NCBI GenBank assembly: GCA_015075725.1
Contig: JABTTV010000001.1
Span: 2,976,001 to 3,040,000 of the forward strand
Direction: 5' to 3'
Source: Anaerolineales bacterium
GTDB lineage: Bacteria > Chloroflexota > Anaerolineae > Anaerolineales > Villigracilaceae
Length of the DNA stretch: 64,000 nucleotides
Shown: in pieces, positions 54,546 through 63,822 of the stretch
Numbering within the stretch: the first letter of the stretch is position 1
Layout: each line of letters opens with the position of its first letter
Notes under the pieces: generated by a model
Databases searched by the model: none
What the model was told of the DNA's origin: nothing
Seen by the model: only the letters and a program-made list of their open reading frames with translations
Translations under genes and position numbers: made by a program

Positions 54546-55985
54546 ATGAAAATTTTGCAGGAAACTGCTTTGACATATGACGATGTGTTGCTCGTTCCGC
54601 AATATTCGGATGTCGATTCGCGGCGCACGCTTTCGACCCGCAGTCCATTGACAAAAAAGATATCGTTGAACGCGCCTATCATCTCTGCGAACATGGATGT
54701 GGTGACAGAGAGCGATATGGCAATTGCAATGGCACGGGAGGGGGGGATCGGCATCGTTCACCGGTTTATGACCATTGCCGAGCAGCAGCGGCAGATCGAG
54801 CGCGTTAAAAAGGCGGAATCCTTTATTGTGGAAAACCCGTTGACGCTGATGGACACCCAGACCATCGGCGACGTGAAGAAGGTGATCGAAGAGACGCAAA
54901 CCGGCGGCATCCTGATCGTCGATAAAAAAGAGAAATTGGTGGGGATCGTCACCACGCGCGACCTGTTGTTCGAAGAGGGCGACGACAGACCGGTCAAAGA
55001 GATCATGACCCGTGAAGTGCGAAGCGCCCCTCCCGGCACATCCTTGAAAGACGCGGAGCGATTACTGCACCAGCATCGCGTGGAAAAACTACCGCTGGTG
55101 GACCAGGATGGCAGGGTGACCGGTTTGGTGACGATGAAAGACATCATGAAGATCACCCAATTTCCGCAGGCGACGAAGGACTCGAAGGGCCGCCTTGCCG
55201 TTGGGGCGGCTGTGGGTGTGCGGGATAAAGAGATGCGGCGCGTGGAAACTGCCTTGAAAGCGGGCGCGGATTGCATTGTGGTGGATATTGCTCACGGCGA
55301 TTCGCATCTCGAGATCGAAATGGTGGAAAACATCCGAAAACGTTTCCCCGAGGCGCAGATCATTGGCGGGAATGTGGCAACCGCCGACGGAACCAGGCGT
55401 TTGATCGATGCGGGCGTGGATGCGGTGAAGGTCGGCGTGGGTCCCGGTTCGATTTGCATTACTCGTCAGGTGGCGGGTTCCGGTGTTCCGCAATTGACAG
55501 CGATCATCGAATGCGCGAATGCGGCGCGGGACAGCGGAACTCCGATCGTTGCAGACGGCGGAATTCGATTTCCCGGCGATGTGGCGAAAGCGATCGCGGC
55601 AGGCGCAAGCGCGGTGATGATCGGTTCGCTTCTGGCGGGAACCGATGAAAGCCCTGGGATGCTCATGACGCGCCGCGGTCATCGTTACAAGGCGTCTCGC
55701 GGAATGGCGTCGCTGGCGGCAAACATCGAGCGCAACAAACGCGAGGGCAATGACCTGACCCGCGAAGAGATCGAGGAATATGTCGCGGAAGGTGTTGAAG
55801 CGGCGGTTCCGTATCGCGGCAAGGCGCGCGAAGTGTTGAATCAACTGGTGGGCGGTTTGCAATCGGGCATGAGTTACAGCGGTGCGCATACGGTGGCTGA
55901 ATTTCAGCAGAAGGCGATTTTCGTGCGGATGACGGGCGCGGGCTTGAAGGAGTCCGGTCCGCATGATGTGGAAGTACTAGGTTAG
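54546..55985 (+). CDS. guaB: Inosine-5'-monophosphate dehydrogenase
   Basis: Barrel and CBS pair are complete: [15 protein letters not shown] at the start, two CBS domains at about 95-205 ([30 protein letters not shown]), the catalytic loop [11 protein letters not shown] with the Cys, and the flap region [16 protein letters not shown]. The enzyme oxidises IMP to XMP, the route to GMP. It is divergent from purB, so the two IMP branches are driven from one 49-base region. Confidence 0.96.
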   Translation: MKILQETALTYDDVLLVPQYSDVDSRRTLSTRSPLTKKISLNAPIISANMDVVTESDMAIAMAREGGIGIVHRFMTIAEQQRQIERVKKAESFIVENPLTLMDTQTIGDVKKVIEETQTGGILIVDKKEKLVGIVTTRDLLFEEGDDRPVKEIMTREVRSAPPGTSLKDAERLLHQHRVEKLPLVDQDGRVTGLVTMKDIMKITQFPQATKDSKGRLAVGAAVGVRDKEMRRVETALKAGADCIVVDIAHGDSHLEIEMVENIRKRFPEAQIIGGNVATADGTRRLIDAGVDAVKVGVGPGSICITRQVAGSGVPQLTAIIECANAARDSGTPIVADGGIRFPGDVAKAIAAGASAVMIGSLLAGTDESPGMLMTRRGHRYKASRGMASLAANIERNKREGNDLTREEIEEYVAEGVEAAVPYRGKAREVLNQLVGGLQSGMSYSGAHTVAEFQQKAIFVRMTGAGLKESGPHDVEVLG

Positions 55986-56000
55986 AAGGTTTATGATTGA

Positions 56001-56050
56001 AGGCTGCAAGTTGTTCTAAACCCTTCAACCTGCAACTTTCAACCTTCAAT
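56001..56050. repeat. GTTGCAGGTTGAAGG-type repeat
   Basis: The gap between guaB and the aminotransferase holds CCTTCAACCTGCAACTTTC (56022-56040) next to further partial copies (AAGGCTGCAAGTTG, CAACCTTCAA). The same 19 bases occur inside crtI at 20105-20123. Confidence 0.65.
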
Positions 56051-56065
56051 AAGACAGGAGAATCC

Positions 56066-57400
56066 ATGACTGGTCAAACCCAAACCTGGATCGAAAAAGA
56101 CAAACGACAACTTCATCCCGTTTATCACCCCAAGACTCACGCAAACCCTATGGTGATCGAGCGCGGCGAGGGCGTGTGGCTTTTTACAACCGATGGAAGA
56201 AAAATCCTGGACGGCATGGCGGGATTGTGGAATGTCAATGCGGGGTATGGACGGGAAGAGCTTGCCAAGGTTGCATACGACCAAATGATGAAACTGGCGT
56301 TCACTTCCAATTTTTCGGGCATGACCAATCTGCCGTCCATTCAACTTGCCGATAAACTGGCGGGCTTTGCATATGAAGGGCTGAATACCACATTCTTCAC
56401 TTCCGGCGGTTCCGAGTCGAACGACTCGGCGTTCAAGACCGCGCGATATTATTGGAAGCGCAAGGGGAAACCCGGTAAATATAAAGTCATTGCGCGCAAG
56501 GGCGCGTATCATGGAATCACTCTCGCTTCCACGTTTGCGACGGGACTTGAAAAATATCAGGCAATGTTCGGTCCCGCCATGGAGGGGTTTGTCCATATCC
56601 CTGCGCCGAATCAATATCGTTATGAGGGCAAATTGAAAGATGGGGAAACCGTCGGACAGGCTGCGGCTCGGGAGTTGGAAGAAGCCATTCTGCGCGAAGG
56701 AGCCGATACCGTCGCCGCATTCATCGCCGAGCCTGTCATGGGTGTCGGCGGCGTGATCGTTCCACCCGATGATTACTTCCCGTTTGTCCGAAAGATTTGT
56801 GATAATTACCAGGTCCTCTTCATCGCGGACGAAGTCATCACCGGCTTTGGGCGCACGGGTGAATGGTTCGCGCTGAAGCATTGGAATGTCAAGCCGGATA
56901 TTCTTTCCTTTGCCAAAGCCATCACGAGCGGATATGCACAACTTGGCGGCATTCAAATTTCGGATGAAATTCGCGAGACGATGGAATCCGCGGCGGATAC
57001 AGAAGCTTATATGCATGGCTATACTTATTCCGGTCATGCCATGGCTTGTGCGGTTGGACTGAAAAATTTGGAGATCATGGAACGTGAGAATTTTCCGAAA
57101 CGGGCTCGAGAATTGGGCAAGCGCCTGCTGGAGGGGTTGAAGAAACTGGAAGAATTCCCATTTGTCGGCGAAGTGCGCGGTCTCGGCCTGGTCTGCGGAG
57201 TGGAGATCGTCTCAGATAAAAAATCCAAAGCCGCCGACCCGGCAATGGCGATGAAAATCTTCAAAGCCGCAGAAGCGCATGGATTACGCTCGCGCCCGCT
57301 GGGAAATACACTCGCGTTCTCGCCGCCGCTTTCGATCACCGAAGATGAAGTGGATGAGATCGTAAAGCGCCTCGGCGCGGCAATGGATGGGATCGGTTAA
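56066..57400 (+). CDS. Class III PLP-dependent aminotransferase
   Basis: AGGAG precedes the ATG at 56066; the frame further up crosses a repeat. The family motifs are clear: GMAGLWNVNAGYGREELAKV, FFTSGGSESNDSAFKTARYY, the PLP Asp in LFIADEVITGFGRTGEWFAL and the Schiff-base Lys in DILSFAKAITSGYAQLGG. The branch resembles putrescine/beta-alanine/omega-amino acid:pyruvate transaminases (LHPVYHPKTH start). Exact amino donor unknown. Confidence 0.9.
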   Translation: MTGQTQTWIEKDKRQLHPVYHPKTHANPMVIERGEGVWLFTTDGRKILDGMAGLWNVNAGYGREELAKVAYDQMMKLAFTSNFSGMTNLPSIQLADKLAGFAYEGLNTTFFTSGGSESNDSAFKTARYYWKRKGKPGKYKVIARKGAYHGITLASTFATGLEKYQAMFGPAMEGFVHIPAPNQYRYEGKLKDGETVGQAAARELEEAILREGADTVAAFIAEPVMGVGGVIVPPDDYFPFVRKICDNYQVLFIADEVITGFGRTGEWFALKHWNVKPDILSFAKAITSGYAQLGGIQISDEIRETMESAADTEAYMHGYTYSGHAMACAVGLKNLEIMERENFPKRARELGKRLLEGLKKLEEFPFVGEVRGLGLVCGVEIVSDKKSKAADPAMAMKIFKAAEAHGLRSRPLGNTLAFSPPLSITEDEVDEIVKRLGAAMDGIG

Positions 57401-57470
57401 AGAGTAACAAGTTACAGGATGAAGGATTCGGGTTTTCCTTCGGCCTGAGACTTCAAACCTACAACTCGCC

Positions 57471-59507
57471 ATGTCTGTCTATCTCCACGATATTCCCCTC
57501 TCTCATGCGCAGGAACGATTTCGCCTGGCTTTACAGGAAGCCGGCTTTTGGCGAACCCTCGGCGTGGAAGAAATTCCTCTCGATGAAAACGCGTTGGGAC
57601 GCGTCACCGCCGAACCGGTCTGGGCGGAGGTTTCCTCGCCGCATTACCACGCCTCCGCAATGGATGGGTTTGCGGTGCGGGCGGAGGATACGAATGGGGC
57701 GCAGCCGACGACGCCGATTCAGTTATCAGTCGTCAGTGATCAGTTATCAATCGTGAATCTCCGGTCACAAATCTCCAGGTACGTTGACACAGGCGATCCC
57801 TTGCCGGATTGGGCGAATGCGGTCATCCCGATTGAAAACACGGAGGCATTGGACGAAGACGGACAAATATCGTCCATCGTTCGCGGTCCATCTTCCATCC
57901 GCATTCGCGCATCTGTAGCTCCGTGGAGTCATGTCCGCCCGATGGGGGAGGATATTGTTGCCACGCAACTCGTCCTGCCTTCCGGTCACGTACTCCGCCC
58001 GGTGGATCTGGGCGCAGTTGCGGCTTCGGGACATCATGCGGTTCGTGTTGCGCGCAAGCCGAAGATTGCGATCCTGCCTACCGGAACCGAGTTGGTTCCC
58101 ATCGGCTCGAAGTTGAAGCCTGGCGATATTCTCGAATTCAACTCACTGGTCATTTCCGCAAAAATCGAGCAAATGGGCGGCGAACCGACACGTTATCCGA
58201 TCATCCCGGACGATTTCGAATTGATCTGTAAAAAGGTTGAAGAAGCCGCGAAGACGCATGACCTTGTTCTGCTCAATGCGGGATCTTCCGCAGGAGCGGA
58301 GGATTTTTCAGCCCGTGTAGTGGAGAAACTCGGCAGGTTGTTGGTGCATGGAGTGGCGGTTAGGCCAGGGCATCCTGTGATTTTGGGAATGGTGATGCGC
58401 GAAACGCAAAACGCGAATCGCAGACCCGATGACCTGAAACGTGAAAACTGGAACCTGACACCCATCATAGGCGTACCCGGGTATCCCGTCTCTGCTGCTT
58501 TGACGGTTGATATTTTCCTTGAGCCTGTCCTTGCAAGATGGCTGGGAAGACGACCATTGGAAATGCCGATCGAAGAAGCGACCCTCACCCGAAAACTTGT
58601 GTCACCGCCGGGCGACGATGATTTTGTCCGCGTCGTTTTGGGAAGGGTCGGGGATAGATTATTGGCGGCTCCGCTTTCACGTGGGGCGGGTGTGATTACA
58701 TCGTTGGTCCAAGCGGATGGGTTGGCTTTGGTTCCGCGCGGCACGCAGGGAATTGAAGCGGGGGAAAAAGTACAGGTGCGGATGTATCGCAGCCGAAACG
58801 AGATCGAAAGGACAATCCTCGCCATCGGCTCGCATGACATGACGCTCGATCTGATCGCGCAGTTTCTGGCGGAGCATCAGCGCAGGCTTGCATCTGCCAA
58901 TGTCGGTTCACAGGGTGGATTGATCGCCCTCCGAAGGGGCGAGGCGCACATCGCCGGATCGCATTTGCTCGACCCAAATGACGGAACATACAACGTTTCC
59001 TACATCCGCGAATATATGCCTGGAATTCCGGTCACGGTTGTGGCATTGGCGGGACGCGATCAGGGCTTGATCGTTAAGAAGGAAAACCCGAAGGGCATCC
59101 ATGACTTGAAGGACCTGATCCGCTATGATGTCCAGTTTGTGAACCGGCAGCGCGGCGCGGGCACGCGTGTCCTGCTGGATTATCATTTGAGCCTGATGTC
59201 GATCCCCAAAGAATCCATTGCGGGCTATAATCAGGAAGAGTATACTCATCTCGGCGTTGCATCCGCGGTTGCATCGGGGCGCGCGGATTGCGGCCTCGGC
59301 ATTGCCGCCGCCGCCCAGGCATTGGATTTGGATTTCATTCCGTTATTCCAGGAACGATACGACCTTGTAATTCCAAAATCCTTCGCCGGGGATGAACTTC
59401 TCTCGCCTCTCTTCAACGTTCTGGCTGATCCGCGGTTCCGGGAGGCGGTATCTCACTTGAAAGGATATGACGTGTCCGTCATGGGCGCGTTGATCTTGGA
59501 GGATTGA
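57471..59507 (+). CDS. moeA: MoeA fused to a periplasmic-binding-like domain
   Basis: MoeA domains I-II (SSPHYHASAMDGFAVRAEDT), III (KIAILPTGTELVPIGSKLKP, VVLLNAG-type loop, GVPGYPVSA) and IV (to about 430) come first; MoeA inserts molybdate into molybdopterin. From about 440 a PBP-like/LysR-substrate domain follows (GSQGGLIALRRGEAHIAGSH, FVNRQRGAGTRVLLDYHL), possibly sensing molybdate or tungstate; the fusion is known in bacteria and archaea. Three segments look foreign: residues about 84-100, 131-140 and 309-330, the last adding about 20 residues (MRETQNANRRPDDL...) just before TPIIGVPGYP. Their DNA is repeat-like. Confidence 0.92.
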   Translation: MSVYLHDIPLSHAQERFRLALQEAGFWRTLGVEEIPLDENALGRVTAEPVWAEVSSPHYHASAMDGFAVRAEDTNGAQPTTPIQLSVVSDQLSIVNLRSQISRYVDTGDPLPDWANAVIPIENTEALDEDGQISSIVRGPSSIRIRASVAPWSHVRPMGEDIVATQLVLPSGHVLRPVDLGAVAASGHHAVRVARKPKIAILPTGTELVPIGSKLKPGDILEFNSLVISAKIEQMGGEPTRYPIIPDDFELICKKVEEAAKTHDLVLLNAGSSAGAEDFSARVVEKLGRLLVHGVAVRPGHPVILGMVMRETQNANRRPDDLKRENWNLTPIIGVPGYPVSAALTVDIFLEPVLARWLGRRPLEMPIEEATLTRKLVSPPGDDDFVRVVLGRVGDRLLAAPLSRGAGVITSLVQADGLALVPRGTQGIEAGEKVQVRMYRSRNEIERTILAIGSHDMTLDLIAQFLAEHQRRLASANVGSQGGLIALRRGEAHIAGSHLLDPNDGTYNVSYIREYMPGIPVTVVALAGRDQGLIVKKENPKGIHDLKDLIRYDVQFVNRQRGAGTRVLLDYHLSLMSIPKESIAGYNQEEYTHLGVASAVASGRADCGLGIAAAAQALDLDFIPLFQERYDLVIPKSFAGDELLSPLFNVLADPRFREAVSHLKGYDVSVMGALILED

Positions 59508-59876
59508 ATGACCGAAGGTTTGATCATAGACGATAACCGTCAGACGGCGGATGCGCTCCAGCAAATGATAGAGTTGTTGGATCTGCCCGCGCGTGTGGCA
59601 TATGGTTCGAGCGCGGCGATGTCGGTAATTGCAAATATGGTGCCGAAATTCATCTGCCTCGATATCAATATGCCCGGTGTGGACGGGACAGAGGTGCTGG
59701 CATACATCCGCCGCGAACCGCGATTGATGAAGGTACCGGTGATCATCATTACGTCTGATGACCAACCCGAGACGCGCCAGCATGTCATGCGCAGCGGCGC
59801 GCAGGCGATGATCATCAAGCCGGTGACCATCGAGATCCTGGAAGGCGCGTTCAAAAAGGCAGGGGTGCTGAAATAA
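59508..59876 (+). CDS. Single-domain response regulator
   Basis: A 122-residue stand-alone receiver domain: IIDDNRQTADALQQM gives the acidic pair, FICLDINMPGVDG the phosphoacceptor Asp, IIITSD the Thr/Ser, and IIKPVTIEIL the Lys. No output domain follows, so it relays phosphate or acts by binding a partner. Its ATG directly follows the moeA stop, so they share a transcript. The nearest kinase gene (29740-31788) is not adjacent. Confidence 0.9.
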   Translation: MTEGLIIDDNRQTADALQQMIELLDLPARVAYGSSAAMSVIANMVPKFICLDINMPGVDGTEVLAYIRREPRLMKVPVIIITSDDQPETRQHVMRSGAQAMIIKPVTIEILEGAFKKAGVLK

Positions 59877-59891
59877 TTCATTTTAAACATG

Positions 59892-59924
59892 ACTCACCCC
59901 GAAATTAAGGTTTCGCGGGTGAGT
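59892..59924 (+). terminator. Terminator after the response regulator
   Basis: ACTCACCC pairs with GGGTGAGT, extended inside by CGAAA / TTTCG, and is followed by TCGTTTTT. This ends the moeA transcript. Confidence 0.85.
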
Positions 59925-59936
59925 TCGTTTTTAAGA

Positions 59937-60018
59937 ACAAATGAGACGCTGATAAACACTGAAAACGCGGATTTATAATACCTTTTCCGCGTAAATCTGC
60001 GCTCGTCCGCGTCCCAAA
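59937..60018. repeat. AAATC(T)GCG repeat
   Basis: The stretch between the terminator and the next gene contains ACGCTGATAAACACTGAAAA, CGCGGATTT and a facing AAATCTGCG with CGTCCGCGTC. It is a dispersed intergenic repeat of a type common in bacterial genomes, without a gene. Confidence 0.5.
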
Positions 60019-60046
60019 TTAAATTCGGGGTTAATTATGTCTGCGG

Positions 60047-60808
60047 CTATGGTGGAGGCCAGGGAATTTCCGCAGGTTCGGAGAAACCATGTTTTTCCAC
60101 GGTGTATATTCTGCCCCATGATGGGGCCGCGCAACCGGCTTCATCCCTGACGGAATAAGTGTCGTTATACTGATCGGGAAAGGAATCCGTCCACCAGATA
60201 TAGGCGCCTTTCTGGCAGACGAATGCTTCGATCAGGTAGCCGCGATCGTCGTCTGCAGTCATGCCCACCCTGTCCCAGGTGATGGTGACTTCATCGTCCT
60301 TTCGAGTTGCCTGGACGTTTTGAGGCGGACCATACATATTGCTGCCGATGCGCTGCAGGTCGGGTTCGAACTTCTGAAGCGCGCTCACATCGCCAAGGAC
60401 ATCAACAACGGAAGGGGCAACCCAGCAGGAGTAAGTCAGTTTATCGAATTGAATATAAAGCCAGTTGCTGTACATTGCCCGATATCGCACGGTTCCTCTG
60501 TCGCCGGGCAAAAGGTCCGCTGCGTGAAGATAAGCCACAGATGGACCGTATCGGCAATGCGCCTGCTTGTTGACGGTTGCTGTCGGAGCGCCCGGTGTTG
60601 GTGTAAACGTCTGCGTCAGCGTAGCAGTGGGCGCAGGCGTGAATGTGAGGGTGGGGGTAAATGTTGGCAGAGGCGTCGCGCTGATGTAAACCACGATAGG
60701 GGTGGCAGTCTCTTCCATCTCCTCAACTGGCTCTGCTGACTCAGCAGGTGCTCCGCAGGCAGTGATTAAGATGACGAGCGACATTAACACTAAATTCCAT
60801 CTTTTCAT
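60047..60808 (-). CDS. Lipoprotein with SH3-like and FN3-like domains
   Basis: A lipobox (LITAC) and a Thr/Pro-rich linker (PTFTPTLTFTPAPTATLTQT) precede an SH3b-like segment (HCRYGPSVAYLHAADLLPGD, NWLYIQFDKLTYSCWVAP) and a fibronectin-type III-like fold (PPQNVQATRKDDEVTITWDR). Both domain types are usual in extracellular binding proteins. Its start overlaps the stop of the histone-deacetylase-family gene by 4 bases, an unexpected coupling of a secreted and a cytoplasmic protein. Confidence 0.75.
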   Translation of the reverse strand: MKRWNLVLMSLVILITACGAPAESAEPVEEMEETATPIVVYISATPLPTFTPTLTFTPAPTATLTQTFTPTPGAPTATVNKQAHCRYGPSVAYLHAADLLPGDRGTVRYRAMYSNWLYIQFDKLTYSCWVAPSVVDVLGDVSALQKFEPDLQRIGSNMYGPPQNVQATRKDDEVTITWDRVGMTADDDRGYLIEAFVCQKGAYIWWTDSFPDQYNDTYSVRDEAGCAAPSWGRIYTVEKHGFSEPAEIPWPPP

Positions 60809-61842
60809 ATGAAATTCTCCAATACGGTAAAAATGTTTTCTCCTAGCGCTTCGTTGGCGTAGCCGCCCTCCATGATAATCGTTGTCGGGAGGTTTAATCC
60901 AGCAATTCGTTTGCCGATTTCCCTAAATCCATTGCGGGTGAGGCGGAACGTGCCCAGGGGATCACCAGCGAAACCATCCGCGCCGAGGGAAAGGACGATG
61001 GATTGGGGGGCGAATGCCCGGATCGATTTCAAGGCTTCATCCAAAGCGATGAGGTAGGCTTCGTCACCCGTTCCTTTGGGGAGGGGGAAGTTTCGATGAA
61101 AACCCTTGCCGGCGCATGCGCCTGTTTCATCTGCAAAGCCGAGAAAATGCGGGTATTCGAAATCCGGGTCGCTGTGAATGGATATGGTCAATACATCGCT
61201 TCGTTCGTAGAAAATATCCTGTGTGCCGTTTCCTGCGTGATAATCCACATCCAGGAGGGCGACTTTTCCCTTTTTTGATAACCAGTTCGCGGCGACTGAC
61301 GCATTGTTGATGAAACAATATCCGCCTGCATAATCCTTTCCAGCATGATGCCCCGGCGGACGGCACAACGCAAAGGATGAGTTATGGAAATTGTACGATG
61401 AGGCTGCTGCGCTCAACGCGCAATTTGCAGAAGCCAGCGCCGCTTTATACGTTCCAGCGACGATGCATGCTGAGAGGTCCATGATGTAATAGCCGCCGCG
61501 CCCGAGGAGAGAATGGGTCGGATGTGCCTGCCGCCGCAATGCAAATGTGGCGGGAAGGAAGGCATGCGTTTCCGGCGACTTCGCCGCTTCGGGGTCAGCA
61601 GCCAGCCATTCGTCCCAGCAGGAGGCGAGAAATTCAATATAATCCCGGTCGTGGACTTCGAGGATCGGGTCGAGCCCGAACTCTTTCGGTTCGCTAATTT
61701 CCGCCCAGTCCGTTTTATTGAGCGCGGCTATGATCCGATCCATGCGGTCCGGGTTTTCGTAATACGGCACGCGTTTGCCTCCGTCGAACACTTCGAAAGC
61801 AGGATAATGATTGCGATGTTCTTCCGAGTAATATATTTTCAT
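60805..61842 (-). CDS. Histone deacetylase-family amidohydrolase
   Basis: The arginase/deacetylase fold is clear: RPPGHHAGKDYAGGYCFINN (the paired His), LLDVDYHAGNGTQDIFY (zinc Asp and His), SIHSDPDFEYPH, SLGADGFAGDPLGTFRLT (second zinc Asp) and IIMEGGYA. Bacterial members deacetylate acetylpolyamines or acetyl-lysines (acetylpolyamine amidohydrolase, AcuC, HDAH types). The 345-residue length and the N-terminal YYSEEHRNHYPAFEV fit the acetylpolyamine branch; substrate not proved. Confidence 0.9.
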   Translation of the reverse strand: MKIYYSEEHRNHYPAFEVFDGGKRVPYYENPDRMDRIIAALNKTDWAEISEPKEFGLDPILEVHDRDYIEFLASCWDEWLAADPEAAKSPETHAFLPATFALRRQAHPTHSLLGRGGYYIMDLSACIVAGTYKAALASANCALSAAASSYNFHNSSFALCRPPGHHAGKDYAGGYCFINNASVAANWLSKKGKVALLDVDYHAGNGTQDIFYERSDVLTISIHSDPDFEYPHFLGFADETGACAGKGFHRNFPLPKGTGDEAYLIALDEALKSIRAFAPQSIVLSLGADGFAGDPLGTFRLTRNGFREIGKRIAGLNLPTTIIMEGGYANEALGENIFTVLENFI

Positions 61843-61888
61843 CGTAAGACAATTTTACCCTTGCGCGTCTGTGAACCTGGAGGAATCG

Positions 61889-62449
61889 ATGGAACTATTT
61901 GAAGCGATCCATGGAAGAAGGTCGGTCGGCAAGGTAAAGCCCGATGCGCTTCCGCGTGAGATCATAGAAAAATTATTGAGCGCCGGGGCACAGGCGCCGA
62001 ATCACTATAAAGTAAGACCGTGGCGTTTTGTCGTGTTGACCGGGGAAGGCCGCAGGAAACTTGGCGATGCAATGGCCGCCTCCTTCGCGGACCGGAATCC
62101 GGGCCTGCCGCCCGAAGCCCTGGACAAACCCCGCGCCACTCCGCTCGCAGCACCGGTGGTCATTGCCGTCGGGGTGGATAAACCGTCTGAATCAAAGGTT
62201 ATCGAAATAGAAAACATTTCCGCGGCATCCGCGGCTTGCCAGAATATCCTGCTCGCCGCACACGCCTTGGGTTTGGGCGCAAAATGGAAAACGGGCGAAT
62301 GGGCGCGCGACCCCAGGATAAAGGAGTTTCTGGGCTTTGCCCCGGACCAAGCCATCGTTGGCTTCATCTATGTTGGCTATCCCGATGTTCTACCCGACCC
62401 TTATCCACGAATCGGCTTTGAAGATCGCGTAACATGGATGGATCAATAA
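61889..62449 (+). CDS. Nitroreductase-family flavoprotein
   Basis: The start at 61889 (MELFEAIHGRRSVG) follows GGAGGAATCG. The FMN-binding RRSVGK, SAGAQAPNHYKVRPWRFVVL and FVGYPDV-like end (GFIYVGYPDVLPDPYPR) match small YdjA-type nitroreductases of about 185 residues. They reduce nitro or quinone substrates with NAD(P)H as dimers. It faces the DUF1684 gene over a shared terminator. Confidence 0.9.
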   Translation: MELFEAIHGRRSVGKVKPDALPREIIEKLLSAGAQAPNHYKVRPWRFVVLTGEGRRKLGDAMAASFADRNPGLPPEALDKPRATPLAAPVVIAVGVDKPSESKVIEIENISAASAACQNILLAAHALGLGAKWKTGEWARDPRIKEFLGFAPDQAIVGFIYVGYPDVLPDPYPRIGFEDRVTWMDQ

Positions 62450-62462
62450 TCAGGTAAAGTTA

Positions 62463-62499
62463 AACAGGTCGCAAGGGATCTTCTCCTGCGACCTGTTTA
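62463..62499. terminator. Bidirectional terminator
   Basis: A perfect 12-bp stem (AAACAGGTCGCA / TGCGACCTGTTT) with a 13-base loop stands between converging genes, followed by ATTATT on one side and AACTTTA on the other. Confidence 0.8.
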
Positions 62500-62509
62500 T
62501 TATTGATCC

Positions 62510-63319
62510 TCAATCTTTAAATTTCTTTTCCCCTGCTTCGACCCGCACCTTCAATTTATTTTCCCTCGGAGGGATCGGGCATGTGGCAAAAGCGGTATAG
62601 GCGCAGGGCCAGTTATCCGTCAGGTTGAAATCCAGGACGATCTCGTCGCCCTGGGGAGGCGGCAGGTAAAATCTTCGGCCTGCGTCGTAGGTGGTGTCGC
62701 CGTTTGTTTCGTCCTTGAAATTGAAGAGCAATTCATCGCCGCTTTGTTCGGCTTCCAGCGCGCATTCGACACCTTTCAAGACGAATTGTGCCCGACCCAT
62801 AAAGAAGGTTTGAATCTCCGTGCCGATCCCCTCAATCCGGATGGTCGGTTTGGGAGGGTCGTAACGCACATATTTTGCAGTGACTTTATATTCCGGGTCG
62901 GTCGGATAATAGTTGAACCCGGTAAAACTCTTTTTTAGTTCCGCTTCCCTGTCCCAGACGCGAATGAGAGTGGCATCGCCTCTTATAATGACTTTCATGG
63001 ACAGTGTGCCAACTTCAAGCAAATCGGCTTGTTTATCCTTATCATGATAAAGCGGACGCGCCTCCACATTGCCACCGTTCATGGTCATATCCATTTTGGG
63101 ATGAATGGTGACTTTTCCATTCGCAAAAAGAAAATGCCCGCAAATCGGTTGGGGAAATTGAGGCAGGGAAATTTTCGCCTCCGCGCTGCTGCCGAAGCTG
63201 TTTTCACCTTCCTCGAGCCAGAACAACCCGACGAGGTTTAACCAGCTCAACGGGTTGGATATAAAACCAGCTTCCCTTTCTTTTCTTTTTTGCGCAATAT
63301 ACTCGTTGTATTCGTTCAT
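62510..63319 (-). CDS. DUF1684-family protein
   Basis: A 269-residue soluble beta-rich protein with the DUF1684 landmarks: KRKEREAGFISNPLSWLNLV, GLFWLEEGENSFGSS, RVWDREAELKKSFTGFNYYP, TDPEYKVTAKYV, NGDTTYDAGRRFYLPPPQGD and DFNLTDNWPCAYTAFATCPI then PPRENKL. The family has no established function. No signal peptide. Confidence 0.88.
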   Translation of the reverse strand: MNEYNEYIAQKRKEREAGFISNPLSWLNLVGLFWLEEGENSFGSSAEAKISLPQFPQPICGHFLFANGKVTIHPKMDMTMNGGNVEARPLYHDKDKQADLLEVGTLSMKVIIRGDATLIRVWDREAELKKSFTGFNYYPTDPEYKVTAKYVRYDPPKPTIRIEGIGTEIQTFFMGRAQFVLKGVECALEAEQSGDELLFNFKDETNGDTTYDAGRRFYLPPPQGDEIVLDFNLTDNWPCAYTAFATCPIPPRENKLKVRVEAGEKKFKD

Positions 63320-63461
63320 TTTGTTTGTCTGTCCAATGAGCAGGGATTCGGTTCCATGTCTGGCCTGAGGCAGTTCCCGGGAATTTTACCTCAAGCGTTG
63401 ACACGAGCCGGTTTTTCACGTATAAAACCGTCCTGAAATCATCGGCATAAAGGAGAGAAGC

Positions 63462-63707
63462 ATGTTGTTGATACGGGTTTTATCAGAAGGCGGCGGGGGA
63501 CCGAATACGGAGCTGCTTTGGATTCTGGGGATTTTGTTGGGAAGTTTTGCAGTTACGATTATTGCAGGCTGGGTGTCAGGCTCGGGCAACCCTCGACAGG
63601 CACAGGCGGAGTCTGAGGCGCATTCCGTCGAATCGGTAGCAGTTGAGGATCAGGTAAAAACTGCGAAGACGTCTCGTCCTTCCAAAACCAGAAGTGAAAA
63701 AAAATGA
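63462..63707 (+). CDS. Small membrane protein of unknown function
   Basis: An 81-residue protein with one transmembrane helix (about 17-42, LLWILGILLGSFAVTIIAGW) and a charged C-terminal tail (VEDQVKTAKTSRPSKTRSEK). AAGGAG precedes the ATG at good spacing, supporting translation. It lies before the cytochrome c lipoprotein gene, suggesting a link to a membrane redox or assembly complex, though nothing more can be seen. Confidence 0.6.
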   Translation: MLLIRVLSEGGGGPNTELLWILGILLGSFAVTIIAGWVSGSGNPRQAQAESEAHSVESVAVEDQVKTAKTSRPSKTRSEKK

Positions 63708-63762
63708 GGTTGGGCGGACTCCATGAAACAGATGTCATGTGGATAATGTAACTAAAGTCACA

Positions 63763-63790
63763 GTGCCATTTCTCACATCTTCGCTATAAT
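63763..63790 (+). promoter_or_regulatory. Promoter of the cytochrome lipoprotein gene
   Basis: A perfect TATAAT (63785-63790) lies 32 bases before the ATG; GTGCCA (63763-63768) at 16 bases is a weak -35. Confidence 0.55.
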
Positions 63791-63822
63791 CCACCGCAGC
63801 AAAACTCAACTGGAGGTTGACG

